DNA of 8,405 bases from Acidobacteriota bacterium. GTDB lineage: Bacteria > Acidobacteriota > Vicinamibacteria > Vicinamibacterales > UBA8438. The first letter of the stretch is position 1; each line of letters opens with the position of its first letter. Under the pieces are notes generated by a model. It was not told the DNA's origin. It worked only from the letters and a program-made list of their open reading frames with translations, and ran no database searches. The position numbers and the translations under genes were made by a program. This document shows, piece after piece, positions 1-7,324 of the stretch. The DNA lies in contig DQEK01000213.1 in assembly GCA_003533545.1 (NCBI GenBank), positions 1-8,405 of the forward strand, in the 5' to 3' direction.

Positions 1-1
1 A

Positions 2-700
2 GTCGCGAGACAGTACGCCCACAAGATCCCATTCATCCTGAAGTTCAATCACAACGAGTTCATCTCATACCCAAACACTTTCGATCAAATCCGCTTCGCC
101 AGCGTCGAGCAAGCATTCGACATGGGTGCAATGGGAGTCGGGGCAACTATCTACTTTGGCTCTGACGAGTCGAGACGACAGTTGGAGGAGGTATCGGAAC
201 TGTTCCAGCAAGCGCATGAGTTGGGCATGTTCACGGTCCTCTGGTGCTACCTGCGAAACTCGGGCTTCAAAACCTCCGACGCGGATTATCACGTCGCGGC
301 CGACTTGACCGGTCAAGCCAACCACCTCGGGGTCACCATTCAAGCCGACATCATCAAGCAAAAATTACCGGAGACCAACGGTGGCTACAACGCGCTCAAG
401 TTCGGCAAAACCCACAAGAAGGTCTATTCGGATCTGACCACCGACCATCCGATCGACCTCACCCGCTACCAAGTGGCAAACTGCTACATGGGTCGAGCCG
501 GGTTGATCAACTCGGGGGGAGCTTCCGCCGGCGCGAGTGACCTAAAAGACGCACTGACGACCGCTGTGATCAACAAACGGGCCGGCGGCACCGGGCTCAT
601 CTCTGGCCGCAAAGCATTCCAGCGCCCGATGGCAGACGGCATTGCGCTACTGAATGCGATTCAGGACGTCTACCTCGCGAAGGAAATAACGATCGCCTAG
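2..700 (+). CDS. fbaB: Class I fructose-bisphosphate aldolase (FbaB/DhnA type), 5' partial
   Basis: Cytoplasmic aldolase that reversibly cleaves fructose 1,6-bisphosphate into glyceraldehyde 3-phosphate and dihydroxyacetone phosphate, in glycolysis or gluconeogenesis, through a Schiff base and without metal. The frame is already open at base 2, so the gene starts outside the window. The visible 232 residues match the C-terminal two thirds of the roughly 350-residue E. coli FbaB as I remember it, almost without gaps. Landmarks are KFNHNE near the left edge, [62 protein letters not shown] and the ending ITIA. By family analogy the Schiff-base lysine is the first Lys of IIKQK (codon 356-358). 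The internal ATG at 122 lies inside the conserved core and is not the start. The gene converges on the small gene to its right, with overlapping stops. Family assignment is very secure. Confidence 0.95.
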   Translation, partial: VARQYAHKIPFILKFNHNEFISYPNTFDQIRFASVEQAFDMGAMGVGATIYFGSDESRRQLEEVSELFQQAHELGMFTVLWCYLRNSGFKTSDADYHVAADLTGQANHLGVTIQADIIKQKLPETNGGYNALKFGKTHKKVYSDLTTDHPIDLTRYQVANCYMGRAGLINSGGASAGASDLKDALTTAVINKRAGGTGLISGRKAFQRPMADGIALLNAIQDVYLAKEITIA

Positions 701-993
701 TCCGCGTCGGGCAACCGAACCCGTGCGTCGGGAGACAGCGGCTCACGCATCTTTGCCCAAAGATCGAGACGAATAGACAGAAGAAAATATTTTCTCCGTA
801 ACTCCCAAACACGGTTGGAGTAGCCCTTTTTTGGAATCTCTTGGACTCGTAAACGCGCGCGAAGACGGCGCAATTCGTGCCGATAGAGGTCATTAACGAA
901 CTCTTTAGCCAGCGCCGGGGACGTCGTGGCACGGGGACGTAAACCGAACCGGCCAAGCTCTTCGTAGACCTTGGGGTTGTAGATATACTCCAT
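697..993 (-). CDS. Small basic protein of unknown function, 98 aa
   Basis: I do not recognise a family. The 98 residues contain about 22 Arg+Lys against about 13 Asp+Glu, so the protein is strongly basic. It has no signal peptide and no obvious membrane segment. The middle (about residues 27-80) is rich in Arg, Leu and aromatics with a helical look, including [10 protein letters not shown] and [10 protein letters not shown]. The opening [13 protein letters not shown] is tyrosine-rich. There are no Cys residues, so a zinc ribbon is excluded. The gene looks real: ATG is preceded by an AGGA Shine-Dalgarno site 9 nt upstream, a good -10 hexamer lies further upstream, and the frame fills the gap between two confident neighbours. 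Its TAG stop overlaps the aldolase TAG. It is divergent from the transglycosylase gene. Nucleic-acid or membrane-surface binding would fit the charge, but that is only a guess. Confidence 0.75.
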   Translation of the reverse strand: MEYIYNPKVYEELGRFGLRPRATTSPALAKEFVNDLYRHELRRLRARLRVQEIPKKGYSNRVWELRRKYFLLSIRLDLWAKMREPLSPDARVRLPDAD

Positions 994-1002
994 GCTTGGC
1001 AG

Positions 1003-1006
1003 TCCT
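1003..1006 (-). promoter_or_regulatory. Ribosome binding site of the 98-aa gene
   Basis: On the - strand AGGA (within AAAAGGA) lies 9 nt before the ATG at 993-991. This spacing supports that start and supports the small gene being translated. Confidence 0.6.
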
Positions 1007-1026
1007 TTTCACGAGGGCAGTGGTTT

Positions 1027-1032
1027 ATTGTA
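1027..1032 (-). promoter_or_regulatory. Candidate -10 element for the 98-aa gene
   Basis: The - strand reads TACAAT, five of six matches to the sigma-70 -10 consensus, about 34 nt before the ATG. It would give a leader of roughly 25 nt containing the Shine-Dalgarno site. No good -35 sits at 17 nt; the nearest TTG-containing hexamer, TTGCGC, is 20 nt upstream. The call rests on the -10 and on position only. Confidence 0.35.
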
Positions 1033-1076
1033 GCGGCTCGGTTGAGCGGCTCGCGCAAGGTGCTACCCTACCCGGT

Positions 1077-3323
1077 GTGGTAGCGGGTTACCGTACTCGT
1101 GTCTTCGTGCCGCCCCGACCCGTACCCGGTGTTCTCACTCTACTCGTTTCTCTTTTCGCACTCTTTGCTGCCGCGCGCCCTGCGCTCTCGGGCAATGAGG
1201 ACCTTCAACTGCCAGAGGCACGGTACCCGGCAGCTGTACGCCTGTATCGATCCGATGCTCCGGTAGCCGCCCTCGCCCAGCTGAATCGGGCGGTTGGCGA
1301 CACGACGTCTCTCCCGACAGAAGCACTCGTTCTTCGTGCCACGTTGCTCGGCGCCGCGGGACGGGGGCGGGAAGCCGAGACAGTCTGGCGGCGTGTGTTC
1401 GACCGCGCAGTCTGGATGCGGACATTCTCGAGACGAGCGCTCGTCACGAGCATGGCCGAACGGGGAGAACCGGCTCTCGCTGAGCCAATTTTAGACGAAC
1501 TGATCGACTCCGACGCGACCCGGCATCTGGACCTCCTCCTGCTCGTGGCGAATGCATACCTCGAACGCCGGGAATTCGGTCAAGCTATTACGCTGTATCG
1601 TCAGGCACTTCGGCAACAAGGCCGTAACTCGGGTGCCGACCAAGCGCGTCTCGGGCTGGCCGTAGCCCAGGAAGAAGCGGGAGACGCTGTGGCTGCCGTC
1701 GCCACTTTGCGCGACGCCCAACTCGAGCACCGTACAGGTAACGGATACGCGACGGCACTGGCTCGAGAACAGCAGTTAAACGCACGCCTTGGACGCGACC
1801 GTGCACCGTTCGCGCCGGCGCAGTACCGTACACTGAGTCGACGCCTACGGAATTATTCCAGGTATTCTGAGGCCGCAGCGGTACTCGAGGAATGGCGTGG
1901 CGTTCAACCTGACGCTGAGGAGCGGATTGATTTCGAGTTAATCGGCGTACTGTATGACAGCCGCGCGAACGACGAGGCGATCGCCCTCATCGACCGATTT
2001 ACCACGCGTCACGCTTCAAGCGCCCTCTTAGCCGACGTAAGACTGACCCGTTTTCGTTTAGCGGTACGAACAGGTGACACGGCAAGAGCCCGCACGCTCG
2101 GGCTTGAGCTGTTTAACGGAGAAGTGCGAGACGCCACCCCCTCACAACGACTTAGCGCCGGCGAACTCCTCGCGGCGTACCTAGTGGCCGTGGGAGACCT
2201 TGAGGGTGGTCTCGACCTCTATCGACAATTGTTCCAGCGGGCTACCGGACCAGACATGCAGCGGATGATGCTCTGGAAGGCCGGGGTGGCGGCGCTCAGA
2301 GCAGGACAGCACGAACGGGCGTTAACCAATCTGCGCGCGCTGAACGACCGACGCCCGACCGGTGATTTACGGCCAGCCGGACTGTACTGGCAGGCCGTTG
2401 CCGAAATTCAGGTCGGCCAAATCGACCAAGCCGCCCGGAAGCTCCGAGCCCTCGTGCAGACACAGCCATACCACTACTACGGTTTGCAGGCGCGAGGACG
2501 TCTCGTGGAACTTCATGGCGAGGAGGCAGTTCCGACTCCTCCCACTCGAGAGTTCCCCGCACTGTCGGTCGGTTCGGTTGCGGAACAGCGGGCCGAGTTC
2601 AGCATCGCAATGGTGTTAGCTCGAGCCGGACTCCCCGAAGACGCGGCCTGGTATCTGCGCCGGCTACTTGACCAGCGGCGGAGCGACCGAGGACTCGCCC
2701 TGCTCGCCGCCCGTGCGTCGGCCGCCGCAGGAGACCACGCGGCCGTCTCTAGGATCATGGTCAACCACTTCGCCGCATTTTTACAGAGACCCGCCGAAAA
2801 AATCCCGGCGGACTTCTACGCACTGGTTTATCCGCGCCCGTTTCTCGAGGCGATCACGCGAGCGGCCCGTGCCCAAAACATCGATTCTGCGTTCATGTAC
2901 TCGTTGATGCGTCAGGAATCTCGCTTCGACCCAGCAGCGAGGTCCTTGGTCGGAGCCCTCGGACTGTTTCAGATCATGCCGTACACGGCCCTCGAGCTCG
3001 GTCCACGTTCCGGAATTCGAGAGTCTGCACCAGATTTCCGGGACGAAGACTTCGTGCTGCAGCCACCGATCAATGCCGCCATTGCCGCCACACTAGCTGG
3101 GGACCTGTTTACCCTATTTGGTGGAGCGCTCGCGCCAGTCATCGCGTCTTACAACGCTGGCGAGGCGAGAGTTGCCATCTGGTGGAAGTCGGCGCGCAAT
3201 CTTTCAGAAGACTTCTTTGTCGACACGATCCCGTACAGCGAGACCCGCCGGTTCGCCCGCGAAGTGCTCGCCAACGTTGCTGCATATCAGAGGGTCTACC
3301 ACGAACCAGACACCGCTCGCTAA
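1077..3323 (+). CDS. Soluble lytic murein transglycosylase (Slt70-like, GH23), exported
   Basis: Periplasmic enzyme that cleaves the MurNAc-GlcNAc bond of peptidoglycan to give 1,6-anhydro-MurNAc ends, in wall turnover or remodelling. The C-terminal SLT domain is complete. It has MRQESRFDPAARS with catalytic Glu at residue 614 (codon 2916-2918), then GALGLFQIMP, then YNAGE at 692-696, then ETRRF at 722-726. About 500 residues before it form an Ala/Leu/Arg-rich helical-repeat region, like the superhelical U/L part of Slt70 or TPR repeats. At about 748 residues it is longer than E. coli Slt70 (about 645). A signal peptide is clear, with hydrophobic core VLTLLVSLFALFAAA and a likely cut near ARPALSG. 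The start is uncertain: the frame runs back to TTG 996, and GTG at 1020, 1077 and 1107 are possible; none has a well-placed Shine-Dalgarno site. I chose 1077 because it gives an Arg-containing n-region; 1107 is nearly as good. Confidence 0.93.
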   Translation: MVAGYRTRVFVPPRPVPGVLTLLVSLFALFAAARPALSGNEDLQLPEARYPAAVRLYRSDAPVAALAQLNRAVGDTTSLPTEALVLRATLLGAAGRGREAETVWRRVFDRAVWMRTFSRRALVTSMAERGEPALAEPILDELIDSDATRHLDLLLLVANAYLERREFGQAITLYRQALRQQGRNSGADQARLGLAVAQEEAGDAVAAVATLRDAQLEHRTGNGYATALAREQQLNARLGRDRAPFAPAQYRTLSRRLRNYSRYSEAAAVLEEWRGVQPDAEERIDFELIGVLYDSRANDEAIALIDRFTTRHASSALLADVRLTRFRLAVRTGDTARARTLGLELFNGEVRDATPSQRLSAGELLAAYLVAVGDLEGGLDLYRQLFQRATGPDMQRMMLWKAGVAALRAGQHERALTNLRALNDRRPTGDLRPAGLYWQAVAEIQVGQIDQAARKLRALVQTQPYHYYGLQARGRLVELHGEEAVPTPPTREFPALSVGSVAEQRAEFSIAMVLARAGLPEDAAWYLRRLLDQRRSDRGLALLAARASAAAGDHAAVSRIMVNHFAAFLQRPAEKIPADFYALVYPRPFLEAITRAARAQNIDSAFMYSLMRQESRFDPAARSLVGALGLFQIMPYTALELGPRSGIRESAPDFRDEDFVLQPPINAAIAATLAGDLFTLFGGALAPVIASYNAGEARVAIWWKSARNLSEDFFVDTIPYSETRRFAREVLANVAAYQRVYHEPDTAR

Positions 3324-3357
3324 CCGCAAGCAACGCGTAGAGACTCTTGCAGGGGAA

Positions 3358-5070
3358 TCAGAATCCCACAGCCGCGCTGGTGCGACGCCGGTCCTCCGCT
3401 CCCTCCAACATGTCGTCGGCCGCGTTGTAGTAGATGGCCGCTACCGCCCCCTGGATGCGCGTCTCCACCATCCGATGACCTTTTTCAGAAAGCAGCATCA
3501 GGGTGTCTGGGGATAGCCCCCAACGTTCGTAACGGGTCTCGTCCGGCAACCACTGATGATGCAATCGAGGGGCGTCAATCGCTTCTTGGATGTTCATGCC
3601 AAAATCAACCACGTTAAGGATCGTCATCAGCACGGTGTTGATGATAGTCCGTCCCCCGGGACTTCCGGTCGCCATCAGGAAGCGCCCGTCCTGGGCCAGG
3701 ATCGTCGGAGTCATACTAGATAGCATTCGCTTTCCTGGCTCGACAAGGTTGGGTCCGGTCCCGATCAATCCAGACACGGTTGTCCTACCTGGCACCGGAT
3801 TAAAGTCGCCCATTTCGTTGTTCAGCAAGAACCCGGCACCGGGTACAGTGATCTTCGACCCGTATCCCTGCTCCAAGGTATAGGTAAGCGCCACCGCATT
3901 GCGGGCTCGGTCCACGACCGACAGATGCGTCGTCTCGTCACCTTCGACCGACCAAGTGAAACTGTCCGGAGATGACGCCGAGGCCTCATTGAGGTCAATC
4001 GTCCGCCTGAGCTCGGCCGCGTACTCCTTCGAAACCAGCCGGTCGAGCGGCATGCCTTGATTGAACGCTGGGTCGCCAAGATGGAGGGCCCTGTCGGCGT
4101 AGGCTCTCCGCATTGCCTCAATGATGACGTGGGTGGTAGTAGCCGAGCCGCTGCCTGACCCCACGAGGTCGTAGCCCTCCAGGATATTCAACATTTGGAC
4201 AACCGTCGCGCCCCCTGAACTGGCGGGCGGCATCGAAATGACGTCGACCCCGCGATAAGTCCCCATCAAGGGAGCACGTCGAACCGCGCGGTACCCGGCC
4301 AGGTCACCCTTGGTCATAATCCCGCCGTGGGCCGCCATCTCGCGTGCTACGAGTTCGGCAGTCTCGCCTGCGTAGAAGCCGAGTGGCCCCTGCGCACCAA
4401 TACGGGACAGCGTCAACGCCAGGTCACCCTGGCGGAGGATCTCCCCCACCCGATACGGCACACCACCGTTGGAAAACTGGGCGACCGACGCTGGGTAGTC
4501 GGCCATCCGAGGAAGTACACCGGCCAAAGAACTAGCGAGTGCCTGCGAAACAACAAACCCATCTCGCGCCAGCCTGATCGCCGGCGCGACCAGACGATCC
4601 CAGGGCAGCGACCCGTGCTCGACCCAGGCCAGGTGCAAGCCCGCCACGGTCCCTGGCACACCGACCGCCAGGTGCCCGTTGTGGTGCAGCACGCGGTCGT
4701 ACTCGTCCCCTCGCATAAACATCGTCGCGAACGCCGCCGCCGGTGCCATTTCCCGAAAATCGTAGGTTACGGGTTCCCCCTCGGACGGCCGGTAGACTAG
4801 GAACCCACCCCCACCGATGTTGCCAGCGGTGGGATAGGTCACCGCCAGGGCAAATGCGACCGCCACCGCGGCATCGATGGCGTTACCGCCATCCCTGAGA
4901 ACCCGTTCGCCGACCTGGGAGGCGAGACTGTCCTGGGAAACAACCATCGCGTGACGAGCACGAACCGGCTGGGTGCTGGCAGTAAGTGGGACCGGTGAAG
5001 GTCCAACGAGCAAAACGACCACGATGGCTGCGGCGACGCGAGTCACGCTGCTCCGGCTCAGGAGTGCCAT
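3358..5070 (-). CDS. ggt: Gamma-glutamyltransferase, periplasmic precursor
   Basis: N-terminal-nucleophile hydrolase that cleaves or transfers the gamma-glutamyl group of glutathione and other gamma-glutamyl compounds. The proenzyme cuts itself into large and small subunits. The protein has 570 residues against 580 in E. coli. A signal peptide covers about residues 1-32 (core VAAAIVVVLLVG). The self-processing site is in ETTHLS, with nucleophile Thr380 (codon 3933-3931). Substrate-binding residues line up with E. coli: Arg106 (YDFREMAP), Asp422, Ser451-Ser452 (MLSSM) and Gly472-Gly473 (SPGGRT). From Thr380 onward the offset to E. coli numbering is a constant 11, so there are no gaps there. 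Unusual positions are Glu400, Glu419 and Ser433 (see findings). The ATG at 5070 was chosen because the signal peptide starts there and any start further out would precede it with a non-conserved, charged extension; no clear Shine-Dalgarno site is seen. The gene is divergent from the S9 peptidase and convergent with the transglycosylase. Confidence 0.96.
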   Translation of the reverse strand: MALLSRSSVTRVAAAIVVVLLVGPSPVPLTASTQPVRARHAMVVSQDSLASQVGERVLRDGGNAIDAAVAVAFALAVTYPTAGNIGGGGFLVYRPSEGEPVTYDFREMAPAAAFATMFMRGDEYDRVLHHNGHLAVGVPGTVAGLHLAWVEHGSLPWDRLVAPAIRLARDGFVVSQALASSLAGVLPRMADYPASVAQFSNGGVPYRVGEILRQGDLALTLSRIGAQGPLGFYAGETAELVAREMAAHGGIMTKGDLAGYRAVRRAPLMGTYRGVDVISMPPASSGGATVVQMLNILEGYDLVGSGSGSATTTHVIIEAMRRAYADRALHLGDPAFNQGMPLDRLVSKEYAAELRRTIDLNEASASSPDSFTWSVEGDETTHLSVVDRARNAVALTYTLEQGYGSKITVPGAGFLLNNEMGDFNPVPGRTTVSGLIGTGPNLVEPGKRMLSSMTPTILAQDGRFLMATGSPGGRTIINTVLMTILNVVDFGMNIQEAIDAPRLHHQWLPDETRYERWGLSPDTLMLLSEKGHRMVETRIQGAVAAIYYNAADDMLEGAEDRRRTSAAVGF

Positions 5071-5130
5071 GCACCAATGATCGCAGCGCAATCCCGCAGG
5101 GGCAACCCCACCGTGGTTCTGCCGAAGGCG

Positions 5131-5141
5131 AGTGTTACACT
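5131..5141. repeat. Perfect 11-bp palindrome in the ggt/S9 peptidase intergenic region
   Basis: AGTGTTACACT is AGTGT and its reverse complement ACACT around a single central T. It lies in the 100-nt divergent promoter region, over the candidate -10. It could be an operator half or full site, but its length is compatible with chance. Confidence 0.35.
5133..5141 (+). promoter_or_regulatory. Candidate extended -10 promoter element for the S9 peptidase gene
   Basis: TGTTACACT contains the extended -10 TG dinucleotide and a TACACT hexamer. It lies 29 nt before the ATG at 5171, leaving room for a short leader with the Shine-Dalgarno site. No good -35 is visible 16-18 nt upstream, which is tolerable for extended -10 promoters. 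The hexamer lies in a perfect palindrome (5131-5141), so an equivalent -10 can be read on the - strand toward ggt. Confidence 0.35.
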
Positions 5142-5157
5142 TTTTCGACATATTCCC

Positions 5158-5162
5158 AGGAG
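5158..5162 (+). promoter_or_regulatory. Ribosome binding site deciding the S9 peptidase start
   Basis: AGGAG lies 8 nt before the ATG at 5171, the strongest Shine-Dalgarno site in the window. It selects ATG 5171 over the in-frame GTG at 5132, and the signal peptide begins at the same ATG. Confidence 0.8.
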
Positions 5163-5170
5163 TCCTTCGT

Positions 5171-7279
5171 ATGCATGAACGCGTCATTCGCGCCGCTCTT
5201 CTCGTCACGACAGCCACCGCCGCGCTAGGCCCCCCGCTGGTACAGGCTCAAGGCGATGGTCTCGTGCCGACCGACTTCTATCACGAAGTTGGCGTAGGTG
5301 AGGTGGCCATTTCTCCCGACGGAGCCCTGGTCGCGTTCACCGTCACCACGATCAACGAAGACCTGAACCAAAGGCACCGCGAGGTCTGGTTGCAGGAATT
5401 GCGTGGCGGCCGCCCGTCAGGCGAGCCGTTCCGGTTCACTGACCCGACGCGCGAGGCGAGCGCACCCCGCTGGTCGCCGGACAGCCACATTCTGAGCTTC
5501 GAGTCTCAGCGTGGTGAGGACAAAGACGCCCACTCGACCTGGTTTGCTCGAGTCGCGTTCCCGGGTGGAGAGGCATATCAGATCGAAGGCGTCGAAGCCG
5601 CCCCGATCTGGTCACCCGACGGGACCTGGATTGCGTACGTTGCGCGACCGCCGACCACCGCAAGCGACGCGGAAACGATCAACCGCGATGGTTGGATTGC
5701 CCCTAACGCCATTTCCGCCACGCTCAGCGCGGAGCGGTTCGACGGGCGAGTGATCACCACGATGTCTTACAAGCGAGACGGCACGGCGACGCTGCTCCCC
5801 CATCCAGCCTCGGTGCCCAAACGACAACTCTTCGTCGTCCCGGCGGGGGGCGGCGACGCGGTTCAGCGAACCGACCTGCCCTTCGATGTTAGCCGGCCAG
5901 TTTGGTCGGCCGATGGCGAGCGGCTGTACTTCACTGGAAACGAGCTGGAGGACGACGACCACAACCGTGAAGCAACGACGGACATCTATGTCGTGGGACG
6001 AGAATCCGTCGAAGCAGAAGCACTCACCGCAAACCCGGGCAACGACAGCGCTCCCGCGCTGTCACCGGACGGGACGATGCTGGCCTACCTGCATAGTCGC
6101 GGACGTGGGGAGGAAACCGACGTTCGCGTAGTCGGCTTGGCGGTCGATGGTTCGTTTCAGGGAATCCCACGCAACCTCACCGGAGATTGGGACGAGATCC
6201 CAGGCTCGCCTGCTTGGACAGCAGCCGGCGACGCCGTCCGGTTCTTGGCGGGGGTTGGGGGTAACCGTCACGTCTACGAGGTGAACGTAAACGGAGAACT
6301 GATCCGGCAAGTTACGACCGGTGATCGACACGTGGGTTCCGTATCGGTCACGAGAGACGGTCTGGTCATGGCCTACACCGTTACCGACGACATTACCCCC
6401 GCCGAGTTGTTCGTAAACCGAGGCGACGGCGGGCTGCAGCAGCGGGTGACTTCGTTCAACGACGCATGGCTGTCCCGACGCAGTCTCCAGTCTGCCGAAC
6501 GCCTGACGTGGACGGTCACCGACGGAACCGAAATCGAAGGCTGGCTGGTCAAGCCGGTCGGCTACGAATCTGGCCGTCTCTATCCGATGGTGCTGAAAAT
6601 CCACGGCGGCCCCTACGGCGCGTACGGCAACACGTTCTTCCGCACGTTCCACGTACTGTCGAACGCTGGTTTCTTCGTGCTATACACGAACCCCAGAGGA
6701 TCAACTGGGTATGGACACGACTTCACATACGCAACGACGCCGGGTTGGGGGGAGGTCGATTCTGAGGACTACCTGGCCGGAGTCGACGCCGCGATTGAAA
6801 CCTACCCTGACATCGATCCGACTCGCATCGGGGTCTCCGGCGGCAGCTATGGCGGCTTCATGACCAACTGGCTGACCGCCACCACCAACAGGTTTGCCGC
6901 GGCTGTCACCAGCCGCTCGATCGCGGACTGGGCCAGTCTCTACGGTTCGACGGACGCCCAGGCATTGCTGGACTTCGCATTTGGGGGACCACCCTGGGAA
7001 CAGCGCGAACTGTACAACCGACTGTCCCCGATCACATACGTCGAAAACGTCACCGCCCCGACGTTGGTCATCCACAGTGAGAACGACTATCGCACCCCCA
7101 TCGGGGACGGCGAAAAGTGGTTTATCGCACTGAGGAAGAGGGGAATCTCAACCGAACTGGTTCGTTACCCGCGATCGAGCCACGGACTCTCTCGCAGCGG
7201 CGAACCTTGGCTACTCGTCGACCGGCTGGAGCGAATACGGAGTTGGTTCGTGCACTGGCTCGTGGACCAACCCGACTGA
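5171..7279 (+). CDS. Exported S9 family peptidase (prolyl oligopeptidase / acylaminoacyl-peptidase type)
   Basis: Serine peptidase that would hydrolyse short peptides in the periplasm or outside the cell. The protein has 702 residues. A signal peptide covers residues 1-26, with a likely cut after VQA. Residues about 40-430 form a beta-propeller with PD40-type repeats: WSPD at 101, WSPDG at 147, WSADG at 245, LSPDG at 297 and weaker copies. The propeller of this family gates access, so only short substrates enter. The C-terminal alpha/beta-hydrolase domain (about 440-702) has the oxyanion motif HGGP at 478-481. The catalytic triad is Ser559 in GGSYGG, Asp639 in ENDYRTP and His671 in SSHGLSR. 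All catalytic parts are present, so it should be active. Substrate preference (dipeptidyl, acylaminoacyl or oligopeptidyl) cannot be told from sequence alone. It is divergent from ggt and its stop is 23 nt from that of the convergent esterase. Confidence 0.95.
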   Translation: MHERVIRAALLVTTATAALGPPLVQAQGDGLVPTDFYHEVGVGEVAISPDGALVAFTVTTINEDLNQRHREVWLQELRGGRPSGEPFRFTDPTREASAPRWSPDSHILSFESQRGEDKDAHSTWFARVAFPGGEAYQIEGVEAAPIWSPDGTWIAYVARPPTTASDAETINRDGWIAPNAISATLSAERFDGRVITTMSYKRDGTATLLPHPASVPKRQLFVVPAGGGDAVQRTDLPFDVSRPVWSADGERLYFTGNELEDDDHNREATTDIYVVGRESVEAEALTANPGNDSAPALSPDGTMLAYLHSRGRGEETDVRVVGLAVDGSFQGIPRNLTGDWDEIPGSPAWTAAGDAVRFLAGVGGNRHVYEVNVNGELIRQVTTGDRHVGSVSVTRDGLVMAYTVTDDITPAELFVNRGDGGLQQRVTSFNDAWLSRRSLQSAERLTWTVTDGTEIEGWLVKPVGYESGRLYPMVLKIHGGPYGAYGNTFFRTFHVLSNAGFFVLYTNPRGSTGYGHDFTYATTPGWGEVDSEDYLAGVDAAIETYPDIDPTRIGVSGGSYGGFMTNWLTATTNRFAAAVTSRSIADWASLYGSTDAQALLDFAFGGPPWEQRELYNRLSPITYVENVTAPTLVIHSENDYRTPIGDGEKWFIALRKRGISTELVRYPRSSHGLSRSGEPWLLVDRLERIRSWFVHWLVDQPD

Positions 7280-7292
7280 CGGCACCTGAGAC

Positions 7293-7324
7293 GGCACGCG
7301 TGTCACCGTGTGGTAGCACGTGCC
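7293..7324. terminator. Possible stem-loop between the convergent S9 peptidase and esterase genes
   Basis: GGCACG (7293-7298) pairs with CGTGCC (7319-7324). Allowing a two-base bulge, TG and CA extend this to eight base pairs around a 14-nt loop. It begins 13 nt after the S9 peptidase stop and spans the esterase stop. No T-tract follows on either strand, so intrinsic termination is doubtful. Confidence 0.25.

Noticed and set aside
597..1058. 153-codon open frame on the - strand across the aldolase end and the small gene
   Set aside because: It overlaps both confident genes in a different frame, and its product is low-complexity and Arg/Pro/Ser-rich. The 98-aa frame has the ribosome site.
3324..3375. 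Possible terminator between the transglycosylase and ggt genes
   Set aside because: GGGA and TCCC around 3353-3366 give only a four-pair stem with no T-tract, too weak to call.
4327..4800. 157-codon + strand frame antisense to ggt
   Set aside because: It is contained in the conserved large subunit of GGT and rich in Arg, His, Gln and Pro, as a shadow frame would be.
5071..5217. Extension of ggt upstream of ATG 5070 to 5217
   Set aside because: It would put a basic, non-conserved leader before the signal peptide and run into the S9 peptidase coding start.
6062..6652. 196-codon open frame antisense to the S9 peptidase
   Set aside because: It lies wholly inside a gene with an intact propeller and catalytic domain. 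Long antisense frames are expected in GC-rich DNA, and there is no recognisable product.
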